NCBI GenBank assembly: GCA_910575035.1
Contig: CAJTDL010000016.1
Location: 1-33,018 of the forward strand
Source of the DNA: Lachnospiraceae bacterium
GTDB lineage: Bacteria > Bacillota > Clostridia > Lachnospirales > Lachnospiraceae
Reading direction: 5' to 3'
DNA: 33,018 nt
Of the stretch, positions 15,293 to 23,458 are shown one piece after another. How positions within the stretch are numbered: the first letter of the stretch is position 1; each line of letters begins with the position of its first letter. The notes below the pieces were generated by a model that worked only from the letters and a program-made list of their open reading frames with translations, had not been told where the DNA came from and ran no database searches. The translations under genes were made by a program, and so were the position numbers.

Positions 15293-17865
15293 TAATATGA
15301 GATTAGCAATTTCTTATATAAAATATTATAGAAAACAAGCCGCTATTTTGTTTTTGGGAATTTGTATGTCGGTATTACTGATGAATGGAATTGCATCATT
15401 GGTATACAGCAATCAAAATGCAAGTTATGAAAATGCAAAAGAGGAATATGGCAGTTGGAATTATGCGATTCCCAAAAATCTAATAGATGAAAATAAAATC
15501 ATCCGTTCAGACAGTGAATACGAATTGAACCGTATGGGGGTGTACTGTTCCGCTCCATGCGAAGCAGCAGGCAAAGATATCACTTTTTGTTATGGGGATA
15601 TCCAGTATCTTGAAATGAACCATAGAATATTATTGGAAGGGGCATATCCTAAACATAAGAATGAAATTGCACTTGACTATTATGCACTCCATAACTTGGG
15701 GATGGATTATGCTCTGGGAAGTACATTAGAGTTGAGAGGGGAAAGATTCACTTTAACAGGAATTGTTTCAGAGGGCGCAAAAACAGCAGACAATTCCATT
15801 TTAATTTTTACAGATAAAGAAACTGTTTTGGATATGGATGAAGCATCGTTTCTTTATTTGGAATTTTCAGATGCAAAACGTGCTTATGAACAGTTTTCTG
15901 CTTTCTTACAAAAGAATCGAATCAGCTGTCCAAACCCTGAAATTAATGACGGCATTTCAGTTTATATAGGTGCAGAGCCAAAAGAAACAATCATAGATAT
16001 TATTCTTACTGCATTACATTTAGATGAATGTAATGCAGTAGGAAAGCTGATTTACCTATTCGGCAGATTGGATAACAATGACAATCTTTTGCAGAAAATG
16101 ATTTTTGCGGTAATTTTTTTGTTTGGGGTTTTTATTATCAACAGTATTTTTCGGGTAATTGTCCAAAAAAGAAAAAGCCAGTATGGATTGCTGGAAGTTT
16201 TAGGGATAGATGAAAAAAATATGTTTGCGGCAATGTTGATGGAATTGGTTATTTTGTTTATCCCCGCATATTTCATTGGCGGTATTCTGGGAATTGTTGT
16301 GGCAGGATTTCTTTTTCAGGGCACATTTAAAGCAGCAATGGATATTTTTGCTTTGGGTTTTCTGCTATTCCTTTTATTTTTGGTATTTTGTTCGGCAGGA
16401 GCTATTCGGAATATGCGTAAATATACGCAGACAGAAAAGATGAAAGATTCTTCATACAGAAAGAGCTGTAAGATTATCAGCTTAAAAAAGCATCGTATAA
16501 TGGGAACTCTCAGCAGGCGTTTTATATTAACGAAAAAGACTGCTTTTGCAGGAATTATCATATCCCTGTCATTGGGCGGCGTTTTATTTGTTTCTTCAAC
16601 ATATGTTGCGGATAATGCGAAACAAAACAATGAACATGCCATGCTGACCGATGAATCCCTATATACGGATATCTATTGAAGATGATGATTTGGGCAATGT
16701 AATTCCAGGGAATATTGAGGGCGAAATAAAGAAAGAAAATATAAGTGGAATAAAAGAAATTTTTCCAGTATCCTATATTTTAGGCGAAATTCCTTTGGGT
16801 AACGGGATTTTGAAATGGACAGGGTTTTATCCAGAAATAGATGAACATGCTGACAGAAAGCAAGATGAAAATATAATGGAAAAATATAATGGAATTGCAA
16901 CAAAACAAAGTGAATCGGATTATAAATTAAAAGTAAATGTATATGGGTATGGGGAACCACAATTATCTGCTCTTTCCGAATATCTGCTTGAAGGCGAGAT
17001 TTCTTACAATAAAATGATTGAAAATAATCAGGTGATATTAAAGACGCTGATGGATGGCGCAGGATATTACGATGGAATAGATATACATGCTGGCGACCAT
17101 ATTACATTAAAAGTACCTAAGAATACTTTAGCAGATAATGCGGAATTATTGAAATTTCAAGCATCAGATGAAAACTATATTGAAAAGGATTTTGTAGTTT
17201 CTGCCATTGTAAGCCGCTGTACGGGAGAAACAGATGAATTTATTGGCTCTGGTACAGATGTAGTAAGTGTAATTATGCCGCAGCAGATGATGGAATCTAA
17301 TTTTGATATTGCAGATTATAACAGTTTAAATATAAACCTTGAAGAAGATGCAAAAAGCGATGAGGTCAGTAATAAACTTAAAAATTACATTGTTGGGCTT
17401 AACAAATGTGTGATACATGACAATACGACCGAAATAGCGAAAAAGAATGACAGCATCATGCAAAAAGTATATTTCTTTTATGGAATTGCCCTTATCCTGT
17501 TTTTCATCAGTTTATTGCATACAACAAACAGTATGAACCATCAGATTCAATCCAGACGGTATGAGCTGGCAATACTTCGGGCAATGGGAATTACGGAGTG
17601 GGGATTTTGTAAGATATTGATAAACGAAGGACTTTTTTATGGTGTATTTACCAGTGTTTGTATGCTTGTGCTTATTTTCATAAGTAAATTTATTTTGGCA
17701 AACATCATGCAGCATATACTGCGTTTTATTATCGTGAATAATAATATTCCGCTTCTTCCTTGTATTGGAATGACTTTGTTAAACATAATTGTATGCGTAG
17801 TTGTAATAGTAGTGTCGGGCAGAGAATTGTTGAAGAAAAATATTATAGACGAAATAAGAGGATAA
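15285..17865 (+). pseudogene. FtsX-type ABC transporter permease, frameshifted
   Basis: The intact form would be ~860 residues with two FtsX/MacB core domains. The first half starts MHNNMRLAISYIKYYRKQ, has an N-terminal helix, an extracytoplasmic domain, and helices around FAVIFLFGVFIINSIF and LFIPAYFIGGILGIVVAG. It stops at TGA 16677 after ESLYTDIY. The second half is open in the next frame from about 16651 (ISIEDDDLGNVIPG onward). It ends with helices SIMQKVYFFYGIALILFF, SRRYELAILRAMGITE (the FtsX signature) and a final anchor near 17790. The shift therefore lies between about 16651 and 16677, and a single-base indel would restore one frame. It could also be a sequencing error. Start ATG 15285 overlaps the ATPase stop. 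Confidence 0.8.
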
Positions 17866-17884
17866 AATATTGAGAGAAACGTAA

Positions 17885-18040
17885 TGGTTACTATATCCTG
17901 TTTGTAGAAATAAAACACGGATTAAGTTACTGAAATATACGGTACTCAAAAAATTTCCTTTATTCTGTCCGAAATGTAAAAATGAAACACTAATAGAAGT
18001 TAAGAATTTTAAGGTCAAAGTTATAGAGCCAGACGCATAA
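17885..18040 (+). pseudogene. Cysteine-rich KTR-domain protein remnant
   Basis: Reads WLLYPVCRNKTRIK then FPLFCPKCKNETLIEV. KTR proteins of Tn916-like conjugative elements normally have CPVCGNKTR before FPLFCPKC, two zinc-binding CxxC pairs. Here the first cysteine is Tyr and the glycine is Arg, so the first metal knuckle is broken. The start codon is also gone (TAA just upstream, at 17882). A mobile-element relic followed by a strong terminator. Confidence 0.75.
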
Positions 18041-18045
18041 GACGC

Positions 18046-18093
18046 AGAGCCAATAAACTTGTGAAATAAAATCACAGTTTGTTGGCTCTTTTT
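18046..18093 (+). terminator. Strong intrinsic terminator
   Basis: AGAGCCAATAAAC (18046-18058) pairs with GTTTGTTGGCTCT (18077-18089), a 13-bp stem with one G-T pair. Its loop can itself pair through TGTGA/TCACA. T-run 18088-18093. Confidence 0.9.
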
Positions 18094-18161
18094 CATTACA
18101 CAAGGTTTTAAGGCGAACGCCCACTAAATAAAAAAACGGCGTGTGGTGGGCGGTATTGCTA

Positions 18162-18239
18162 TGCCCGAAAAGACTTAACAGACACTCTCCAGACCTGTTT
18201 TAGAGTTTGGGGGGATTTTTAATGTTCTTTTTTCGGGCA
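18162..18239. repeat. 10-bp inverted repeat in element backbone
   Basis: TGCCCGAAAA (18162-18171) and TTTTCGGGCA (18230-18239) are exact complements 58 bp apart. On the plus strand the right arm carries the T-run before the GC part, so this is not a standard terminator. The surrounding 18,094-18,540 holds no gene that I can support. Confidence 0.5.
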
Positions 18240-18495
18240 GTAATCTATCTGCTCATACAACGCAGAGTTTACCCATACATAGCATATCGGGGAATGGCAG
18301 GAAATCAGTCAAAAAAATCCCTGCTTATGCAACTCTACTTCTCACCATGAAACCAGAAGTAGAATCGCTACTTAACAGAATAATGATTACTTATAACCGT
18401 AGATGTCACAGAGCCTTTGCGGTTTTTCTTTTGTCGTTTTTTATCGGAATGTGCCGAGGGGCTGTTTCTGCTGCTGGCTGCCGTTCGCCGCCTTT

Positions 18496-18534
18496 CCAAT
18501 CTGATTTTTAGCATTTTTAAAACTTTCAGATTGG
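18496..18534 (+). repeat. 9-bp inverted repeat ahead of a broken accessory gene
   Basis: CCAATCTGA (18496-18504) and TCAGATTGG (18526-18534) pair perfectly with a 21-nt loop. The right arm abuts the GGAGGG ribosome site of the ORF at 18545, so it could hide that site in mRNA. Confidence 0.5.
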
Positions 18535-18544
18535 AGGGAAGGAT

Positions 18545-18920
18545 ATGGATTTACTGATTCTAAAATTAGAAAGAATTGATAATACTTTCTATGAAAATCT
18601 GCTAAAATGTTAATATTTACTGGTTGGATAGGCTAGGACTTACGGAGTATCTATTGCCTATTCTTGAATCGCACAATATGGAATATTTTAAGGATTTTGG
18701 GGCGGAGCATGGATTACATGACAAAATTTTTATAAATGATGATGGGGATTAAGAAACGCCGACTTATAAAGTCCCAAACATTAAATTTGAATTGAGGCAG
18801 CCTATCCAAAAAGTTTTTACATCAAAATATGACGCAATACAACGCTATAAAAATAATGAAAGCATCTTAGTTTCGGCAGAAACATATAAAGATGGCTATA
18901 TACTCAATATTGCAGTATAA
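18545..18920 (+). pseudogene. Mobile-element accessory gene, broken by frameshift and nonsense
   Basis: ATG 18545 after GGAGGGAAGGAT opens 22 codons (MDLLILKLERIDNTFYENLL) and stops at 18611. A second frame from 18606 continues naturally with NIYWLDRLGLTEYLLPILES and EYFKDFGAEHGLHDKIFINDDGD, meets TAA at 18750, and then goes on in the same frame as ETPTYKVPNIKFELRQP to SAETYKDGYILNIAV and TAA 18918. The three pieces read as one former protein of ~125 residues with one indel and one stop. I do not recognise the family; the position among ICE relics suggests an element accessory protein. Confidence 0.6.
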
Positions 18921-18950
18921 AATTTTAATGGATTGGAAAGGAGACGAATA

Positions 18951-19456
18951 GTGACAAGGGAAGAATTTGAGATTTTCAAAGCGGAACTTATGGAACGTTT
19001 TTATTGGTGCACTACAATGGCAGAGATGCGTTACTTAACAAAGGAGAAAGGCTATAAATTCCTCTTCCGTTGTACCCACTTCAAGGCGGATAAGTATTTT
19101 GGGGTATTCGATAAAACGGATAGGCTTTTATTCGTAAACCAAGGCAAACGGATGCTATATTTTAGGGAAGGGATAGGATTTTATATGGAAAACCAAAACC
19201 AGAAAGCAAAAAAGAAAAAGGCATGGAAACCTAAGCCCAGGTATATGGGGGGGTTACCAATTGGGACAGGGAAAGAAAGTTTGGCTTTATCCGTTGCTAT
19301 GAAGATGGACAAAGCTATTTTGCACACTGTACACAGCTAACAGATGATTATGAGCTGGTAGGCGGATCAGTTGTTGAGTTTGAAATTTGGCAAAGCAAAC
19401 AAGAGCCTGATAATGGTTCAGGAGATAGTGAAATCAAAGACGAAAAAGACGAATGA
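18951..19456 (+). pseudogene. Element protein with C-terminal cold-shock-like domain, frameshifted in a G7 run
   Basis: GTG 18951, 7 bp after AAAGGAG, starts MTREEFEIFKAELMERFYWC. The first ~100 residues form a charged domain (FLFRCTHFKADKYFGVFDKT) ending in a lysine-rich linker. The frame then meets seven G at 19247-19253. With eight G it would continue as MGGVTNWDRERKFGFI, then RCYEDGQSYFAHCTQL and VVEFEI, which is a cold-shock/OB nucleic-acid-binding domain (compare GFGFI and VFVHFS of CspA), and stop at 19454 after an acidic tail. As written, the protein runs out of frame to 19340. The full product would be ~168 residues. Slippage, phase variation or sequencing error are all possible. Confidence 0.7.
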
Positions 19457-19462
19457 GATGAA

Positions 19463-19549
19463 ATGAATGTAAAAAATATTAAAGAATGGGCTGTTGAGAT
19501 TGTGGGAAATTGTAATACAGAACTTAATATATACAATGAAATGAAATAG
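19463..19549 (+). CDS. Small ORF (28 aa), probable remnant
   Basis: ATG 19463 lies 6 bp after the cold-shock gene's stop and reads MNVKNIKEWAVEIVGNCNTE to TAG 19547. I see no family features. It may be the N-terminal stub of a lost element gene that was cotranscribed with the preceding one. Confidence 0.3.
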   Translation: MNVKNIKEWAVEIVGNCNTELNIYNEMK

Positions 19550-19776
19550 ATTATAGGGGGTGTATCCCCAAAATATAACCCCTTATTTTGTATTCAGATA
19601 CAGACGTATTATTTTATAGAAAGCACTTTCGGTTTTGACAGAACCTTTTTATATCTGTAAAGTAGTGCGCCTATATGTGAGTATAAAATTAATCCCCTGT
19701 TTGTGGGGGAAACATATGGGATATAACTGATAAAAAATGAGGAAGCCAAAACATCCCCATTTTCTAAACTTTTCAC

Positions 19777-19925
19777 TTGAAATTACATTGTGAATCGTTT
19801 ATAATCAGTGTACAAGGTAACGGAGATACTGGAATGTCCCCATTACCCTAGACGGAAACTTGATGCGAAACAATAAGTAACACAAAGCAAGCTATCCCCT
19901 ATTTGCGGTAGAGGATAGCTTTTTT
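19777..19925 (+). ncRNA. Antisense RNA (antitoxin) of a type I toxin-antitoxin locus
   Basis: A consensus promoter TTGAAA (19777-19782), 17 bp, TATAAT (19800-19805) would start RNA near 19812. An intrinsic terminator with AGCTATCC (19890-19897) and GGATAGCT (19913-19920), followed by six T, ends it near 19925. No ORF lies within. The RNA ends 6 bp short of the convergent toxin gene's stop codon, so it would pair with the 3' untranslated part of the toxin mRNA, the same geometry as TxpA/RatA of Bacillus subtilis. The transcript would be ~110 nt. Confidence 0.75.
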
Positions 19926-19930
19926 CCTGT

Positions 19931-20014
19931 CTATTTACGGTTGTTGTGATTGTCTATGTAAGTCAAGGTGGCGAATACCACCAAGGGCAGCGTCAATACT
20001 TCTAACGTATTCAT
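19931..20014 (-). CDS. Holin-like type I toxin peptide (27 aa)
   Basis: The 27-residue peptide starts MNTLEVLTLPLVVFATLTYI and ends DNHNNRK. It has a short N-terminus with the conserved glutamate, one membrane helix and a polar, basic tail. This is the layout of the Fst/TxpA/BsrG-like putative holin-like toxins of Firmicutes, which depolarise the membrane when the antisense RNA is lost. The start codon (20014-20012) is 6-7 nt after AAAGGGGG. Its mRNA should run leftwards over the antisense RNA at 19812-19925. The gene sits among dead element genes, where such addiction modules often persist. Confidence 0.8.
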   Translation of the reverse strand: MNTLEVLTLPLVVFATLTYIDNHNNRK

Positions 20015-20086
20015 AGTAACCCCCTTTCCGTCTCCGAAAAGGGCAACCGAGGAACTATCCCCATACTGTCTGCACTGACTAATAGG

Positions 20087-20092
20087 ATTATA
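20087..20092 (-). promoter_or_regulatory. Extended -10 promoter of the toxin
   Basis: On the minus strand, TGATATAAT provides a TGN extended -10 with a perfect TATAAT (20092-20087). The -35 region is poor. The start would be near 20080, giving a ~65-nt leader before the toxin ATG. Confidence 0.5.
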
Positions 20093-20568
20093 TCATATTG
20101 TGTCGAGGATTGCTATAATATTTTATCATATTTTGGAAATGATAGAGGGGAGAATTTGATTCTGTGAAAGTGGTGAGGTAGAGGTAACGCCCTGTTTATG
20201 TCGGAAGGATGCTTGTGGTAATTTGAACGTAGGATTCAACTCCATATTTGTAAAGTTAAAATGTGGAGTTTGTGGAAGCGGAATATTGCTTTGTGGTGAA
20301 ATTGTGAGGGCTCTAATGTGGCAATTTGTGGCCTTTAACCCCTTGTTTTCCTAGTGGGTTAGTAGGTGAAAGAATTAGGATATTAACCCCATATGTTGGG
20401 ATTGTCCATCGTGAAAAATGGCGATCATAAAAGTGCTTGTAAATTAATCCCATATTTGTAGGGTATCCAGAGTGAGGACATCCCCAAATAACCCCATATT
20501 GTATCTGTAAGATGTGCCAGAATCAGCATATCTTTTTTTGATCCCATATCACATGATTGTGAGCATAC

Positions 20569-20595
20569 AAAAAAGACACTCAAATTTTATGAGTG
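20569..20595 (-). terminator. Minus-strand intrinsic terminator
   Basis: On the minus strand CACTCA...TGAGTG (20595-20590 with 20582-20577) is followed by GTCTTTTTT. It would stop transcripts coming from the right. Confidence 0.65.
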
Positions 20596-20733
20596 CCTTG
20601 TGTCCAATTTTGGCGTGATGCTGCATCTATTTGGATAGTTTTTATGCCAAGTATGGAAATGGGGACAAAAATATGGAAGCCATTGCAGGGGAAATTATAA
20701 GCGCCTACTGCAAAAATAGGGCAATACATAACT
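20596..20733. other. Short non-coding stretch before the GtrA fragment
   Basis: I see no supported gene. A frame reading MEAIAGEIISAYCKNRAIHN runs ~43 codons from about 20672 but has no ribosome site and no recognisable features, so it is not called. Confidence 0.3.
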
Positions 20734-21105
20734 TTGGTTTCCATGTTTACGGATTACCGTCGTGCCTGCCCCATGCTGCGTGGCAGGCTGGTCAACATAG
20801 GTGAGTGTGTGAATTTTCCGCTTCAAAGGAATTTTACGTTCCGAAGCCACGGGAAACTCATGCCGCAGATTACAGGTTATTTTTGGGCATGGGTGGTAAT
20901 TACAATTATTGTAAATTCTATTAATTGTGTCTGGGTTGCTGTCGCCAGCCAGCTAGTGCCGGATTTTATTTATAATATTGGGACAACGGTTTTGAATGAA
21001 GGCGTGTCGATGGTTGTGTTTTTTGTGGTAAACAAAATAATTTTTTCAGATGCGCAGTCACAGGAGAGGAAATGGGAAAAGGAAGGGGGCAAACGGTTCT
21101 TCTGA
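20734..21105 (+). pseudogene. GtrA-like membrane protein, 5'-truncated
   Basis: The C-terminal ~95 residues carry the GtrA-like pattern VNFPLQRNFTFRS, then a membrane helix (ITGYFWAWVVITIIVNSINC), a loop and a second helix ending FFVVNKIIF. Family knowledge: GtrA-like proteins are four-helix membrane proteins thought to move undecaprenyl-linked sugars. Here the first two helices are missing, and the residues before VNFPL (MFTDYRRACPMLRGRLVNIG) do not belong to the family, so the gene has lost its 5' half. No ribosome site is seen at 20734. A terminator follows. Confidence 0.65.
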
Positions 21106-21130
21106 ATACAGTGAAATATTATGCAATATT

Positions 21131-21170
21131 AGCGCCGGGGGCATAAGCATGAAACCTCCAGGCGCTTTTT
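21131..21170 (+). terminator. Intrinsic terminator between convergent genes
   Basis: AGCGCC (21131-21136) with GGCGCT (21161-21166), extended inside by GGGG/CCTCC, then TTTTT. It separates the GtrA fragment from the convergent LysR gene. Confidence 0.8.
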
Positions 21171-21186
21171 ATGGTTTTAAAATGGC

Positions 21187-22074
21187 TTATATATAGGTTT
21201 CTAATTCCTTCTGTAGTTGTTGCAGGAATGTATTAGATGCTCTTGAAAGTACCTGATATTTTTTCCAGACAATACAGAGTTCAGCGTGCAGGGCGGGGAG
21301 GAGCGGACGGAAACAAAGGTTGCTGTCGCCTGTGGTATTGATCAGCTTGTCAAGGGCTATTACATATCCGAATCCTTTTTTTACAAACTGTGCTGCATTA
21401 TAGACAAGATCATAAGTGGCCACAACATTCAGCTTGGAAATGTCTGCCTTCAGCCAGCAGAACATTTCGCTGTTGATCGAAGCCTGATGTGACAGGAACA
21501 ATGGTTTTTCCCACAAATCCTCTGCCTGGATTGCTTCTTTTTCAGCCAGGGGGCTGTCCTTCCTCATTAACACGCCCCAGGTGTCTTTCACTGGGAGCTT
21601 TATAGAATCATATTTACTTATGTCAGCATGGCTCACGAAAAGCCCAAAATCAATGAGTCCCTTATCCAGCCTTTCCATGACGCGCTCTGCATCTCCGCTG
21701 TATATATGGTAATGGATCAGAGGGTGGTTTTCCTGTAAATTTTTGGCGGCCTGTGCCAGAAAGGAGATGGCTTCTGTTTCACCGCATCCAATATAGATTT
21801 CACCGTTGATGTTTTCATTGGAAGAGGCCAGCTCCGATTTTGTCTTTTCCATCAGGGCTACCAGTTCTTCCGCCCGTTTCCGCAGAAGCATCCCATCTTC
21901 GGTCAGCGTGATTTTTTTACTGCCGCGGATGAGCAGTTGCTTTCCTAATTCTTCTTCCAAATCTTTCAGCTGTCTGGAAAGTGGCGGCTGTGTCATGCGT
22001 AAGGTTTCCGCAGCCTTTGTTATGCTTTCTTCTCTGGCAACGGCTAGAAAATATTGTAATACCCGAATATCCAT
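21187..22074 (-). CDS. LysR-family transcriptional regulator (295 aa)
   Basis: The N-terminal winged helix is MDIRVLQYFLAVAREESITK followed by AAETLRMTQPPLSRQLKDLE, the standard LysR HTH (about residues 15-40). The ~200-residue effector domain has the usual GEIYIGCGETEAISF opening. Start at 22074 (minus strand) is preceded by CAGGAGGAGTTGCAC; the frame extends to 22125 but without a site. It is divergent from the reductase operon with 169 bp between starts, the classical LysR arrangement, so it most likely activates the operon in response to a substrate or inducer. A T-N11-A palindrome at 22154 is the probable binding site. Confidence 0.9.
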   Translation of the reverse strand: MDIRVLQYFLAVAREESITKAAETLRMTQPPLSRQLKDLEEELGKQLLIRGSKKITLTEDGMLLRKRAEELVALMEKTKSELASSNENINGEIYIGCGETEAISFLAQAAKNLQENHPLIHYHIYSGDAERVMERLDKGLIDFGLFVSHADISKYDSIKLPVKDTWGVLMRKDSPLAEKEAIQAEDLWEKPLFLSHQASINSEMFCWLKADISKLNVVATYDLVYNAAQFVKKGFGYVIALDKLINTTGDSNLCFRPLLPALHAELCIVWKKYQVLSRASNTFLQQLQKELETYI

Positions 22075-22153
22075 GTGCAACTCCTCCTGTGCGTTATTTT
22101 TTGAAACATGGAATCTTAGAAGCATGCCAGGTTAAATTATATCAAAAAAATAG

Positions 22154-22168
22154 ATACCTTTCAAGTAT
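22154..22168. promoter_or_regulatory. LysR-type binding site
   Basis: ATACCTTTCAAGTAT is an ATAC-N7-GTAT dyad that satisfies T-N11-A. It lies 24 bp upstream of the -35 box of the operon promoter and between the divergent genes. Confidence 0.55.
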
Positions 22169-22191
22169 GAAAAACCATTCTTTATATATAT

Positions 22192-22220
22192 TTGATATTT
22201 CTTGTCGGGGATTTTATAAT
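22192..22220 (+). promoter_or_regulatory. Operon promoter
   Basis: TTGATA (22192-22197), 17 bp, TATAAT (22215-22220). The start would be near 22227, giving a ~17-nt leader containing GGAGGT. The promoter is nearly the same as that at 28428-28456. Confidence 0.8.
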
Positions 22221-22243
22221 GATAGAAACGGAGGTAATTCAAT

Positions 22244-23458
22244 ATGCATAAATTTGTTGGTGAAATGAAAACAGATACATATAAAAAAGAGATTATAAAC
22301 ACGATGCAAAAGATCGTGAAAACAATGCCTGCTTATAAAGAACTTGTATTTTTTGTAAAAGCGGTAAAGGATCATTATCTTGCAGATTTTGAAGCGGACA
22401 GCCCGAAAATCGTTGTGCTTGGTTCCAATATCCCGGAGGAGCTGGTTTTGGCATCGGGAATCATGCCATACTGGATTTTGGGAGGCAGCAGGTCGAGTTC
22501 TATGTGGGCAGATGATATTGTGCCAAGGGATACGGATCCAGTCAGCAGGTCAGGGCTTGGATATTTGAAATCAGGATTTGCAAAACATGCGCTGATTTTA
22601 ATTCCGCTGGTGAATGATAGTTCGAGAAAGCTGGCGTATATCCTAAAAACAATGGGGCTAAAGGTGCATACGTTTCATTTCCCGCCAGTGAAAAATAAGG
22701 ATTCTATGGAGGAATGGAACCGCCAGTATGAAGCCTGCAGGTCTGCGGTTTCCCGTCATCTGAAAATGCCATTGACGGAACATGCATTGAAAAAATTCAG
22801 GGAACAGATCAGGCAGGCAAAATGGAAAATACATGAGTTTGTACAGGCATCCGAGGGAATTTTGAATGGAAGCTGCAGGATGTTTATCCTGGGCAGTTAT
22901 TACTGCATGGACAATTTTACAGAATGGTGCAGCCAGTTAGAATGCCTGACTGAACGGTTACAGAAAGAAGCTTCCGCCAGGCGTCACAAAAGAGTTGGAA
23001 AGAGCAGGGTTCTTTTGCTTGGCTCTCCAGTTTATTTTCCTAATTATAAAATTCCCTTTTTAATAGAAGAAGCGGGAATGGAAATCTGTTCACAGGCTGA
23101 TTATACAACGCTGCAGATACAGGCTGCCTGGGACCTGGAGGGAGATTCTGGGGATACATTTTATTCCAGGGATGTTTCCCCGGCTTATGTGAGTAACGGT
23201 TCACTGTATAAGCTGGCCGTAAAGATGGTTTCGGAGCAAAAGATAGAAGGGATTATCTACCATGTGCTGAAAGGGCAGATCGAATATGATTTTGAATTAG
23301 GGCGTTTGGAGGAAACTTTTGAAAAAATGGATGTTCCCGTGTTCCGGTTGGAAACAGATTACAATTATCAGGATGTGGAGCAGCTCCGTATCCGGCTGGA
23401 AGCGTTTTCGGAAGTATTACAGCAGAAAAAATACGGAAAGGAAGCATTGGCGAAATGA
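22244..23458 (+). CDS. 2-hydroxyacyl-CoA dehydratase/double-cubane family protein lacking cluster cysteines (404 aa)
   Basis: The fold-defining stretches of the HgdB/BcrB/DCCP family are all present: IPEELVLASGIMPYWILGG (64-81), VPRDTDPV (93-100), LVNDSSRKL (122-130), LLLGSPVYFPNYKIPFLIEE, IIYHVLKGQIEYDFEL, and the C-terminal ETDYNYQDVEQLRIRLEAF. At the positions of the Fe-S ligands it has D98 (family RDxCP), N124 and S126 (family TCDC), and Q345 (family GC), so no cluster can bind there in the usual way. The second family member of the operon keeps all of these. This one is therefore probably a partner, scaffold or substrate-binding subunit. ATG 22244 follows GGAGGT. Its stop overlaps the next start (ATGA). 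Confidence 0.85.
   Translation: MHKFVGEMKTDTYKKEIINTMQKIVKTMPAYKELVFFVKAVKDHYLADFEADSPKIVVLGSNIPEELVLASGIMPYWILGGSRSSSMWADDIVPRDTDPVSRSGLGYLKSGFAKHALILIPLVNDSSRKLAYILKTMGLKVHTFHFPPVKNKDSMEEWNRQYEACRSAVSRHLKMPLTEHALKKFREQIRQAKWKIHEFVQASEGILNGSCRMFILGSYYCMDNFTEWCSQLECLTERLQKEASARRHKRVGKSRVLLLGSPVYFPNYKIPFLIEEAGMEICSQADYTTLQIQAAWDLEGDSGDTFYSRDVSPAYVSNGSLYKLAVKMVSEQKIEGIIYHVLKGQIEYDFELGRLEETFEKMDVPVFRLETDYNYQDVEQLRIRLEAFSEVLQQKKYGKEALAK

Larger units (their letters stand above)
19575..20560. repeat. Dispersed degenerate repeat, TTAACCCCATATTTGT-like
   Basis: Eight imperfect copies are seen on the plus strand at about 19575, 19689, 20235, 20334, 20381, 20442, 20487 and 20537. The core is (T/A)TAA(C/T)CCC(C)(A/T)TATTTGT, often followed by GGG so that each copy can fold on itself, e.g. 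AATCCCCTGTTTGTGGGG at 19691. The 19561 and 20478 copies share a longer context (ATCCCCAAA before the core and a TATCTGTAA shortly after), suggesting an old duplication. No gene is supported between 20,130 and 20,560. Confidence 0.55.

Noticed and set aside
16651-16679. Programmed ribosomal frameshift in the permease
   Set aside because: No slippery heptamer or following pseudoknot is visible, and family members are single-frame; mutation or sequencing error is simpler.
20672-20803. 43-codon ORF before the GtrA fragment
   Set aside because: No ribosome site and no recognisable family; not distinguishable from chance.
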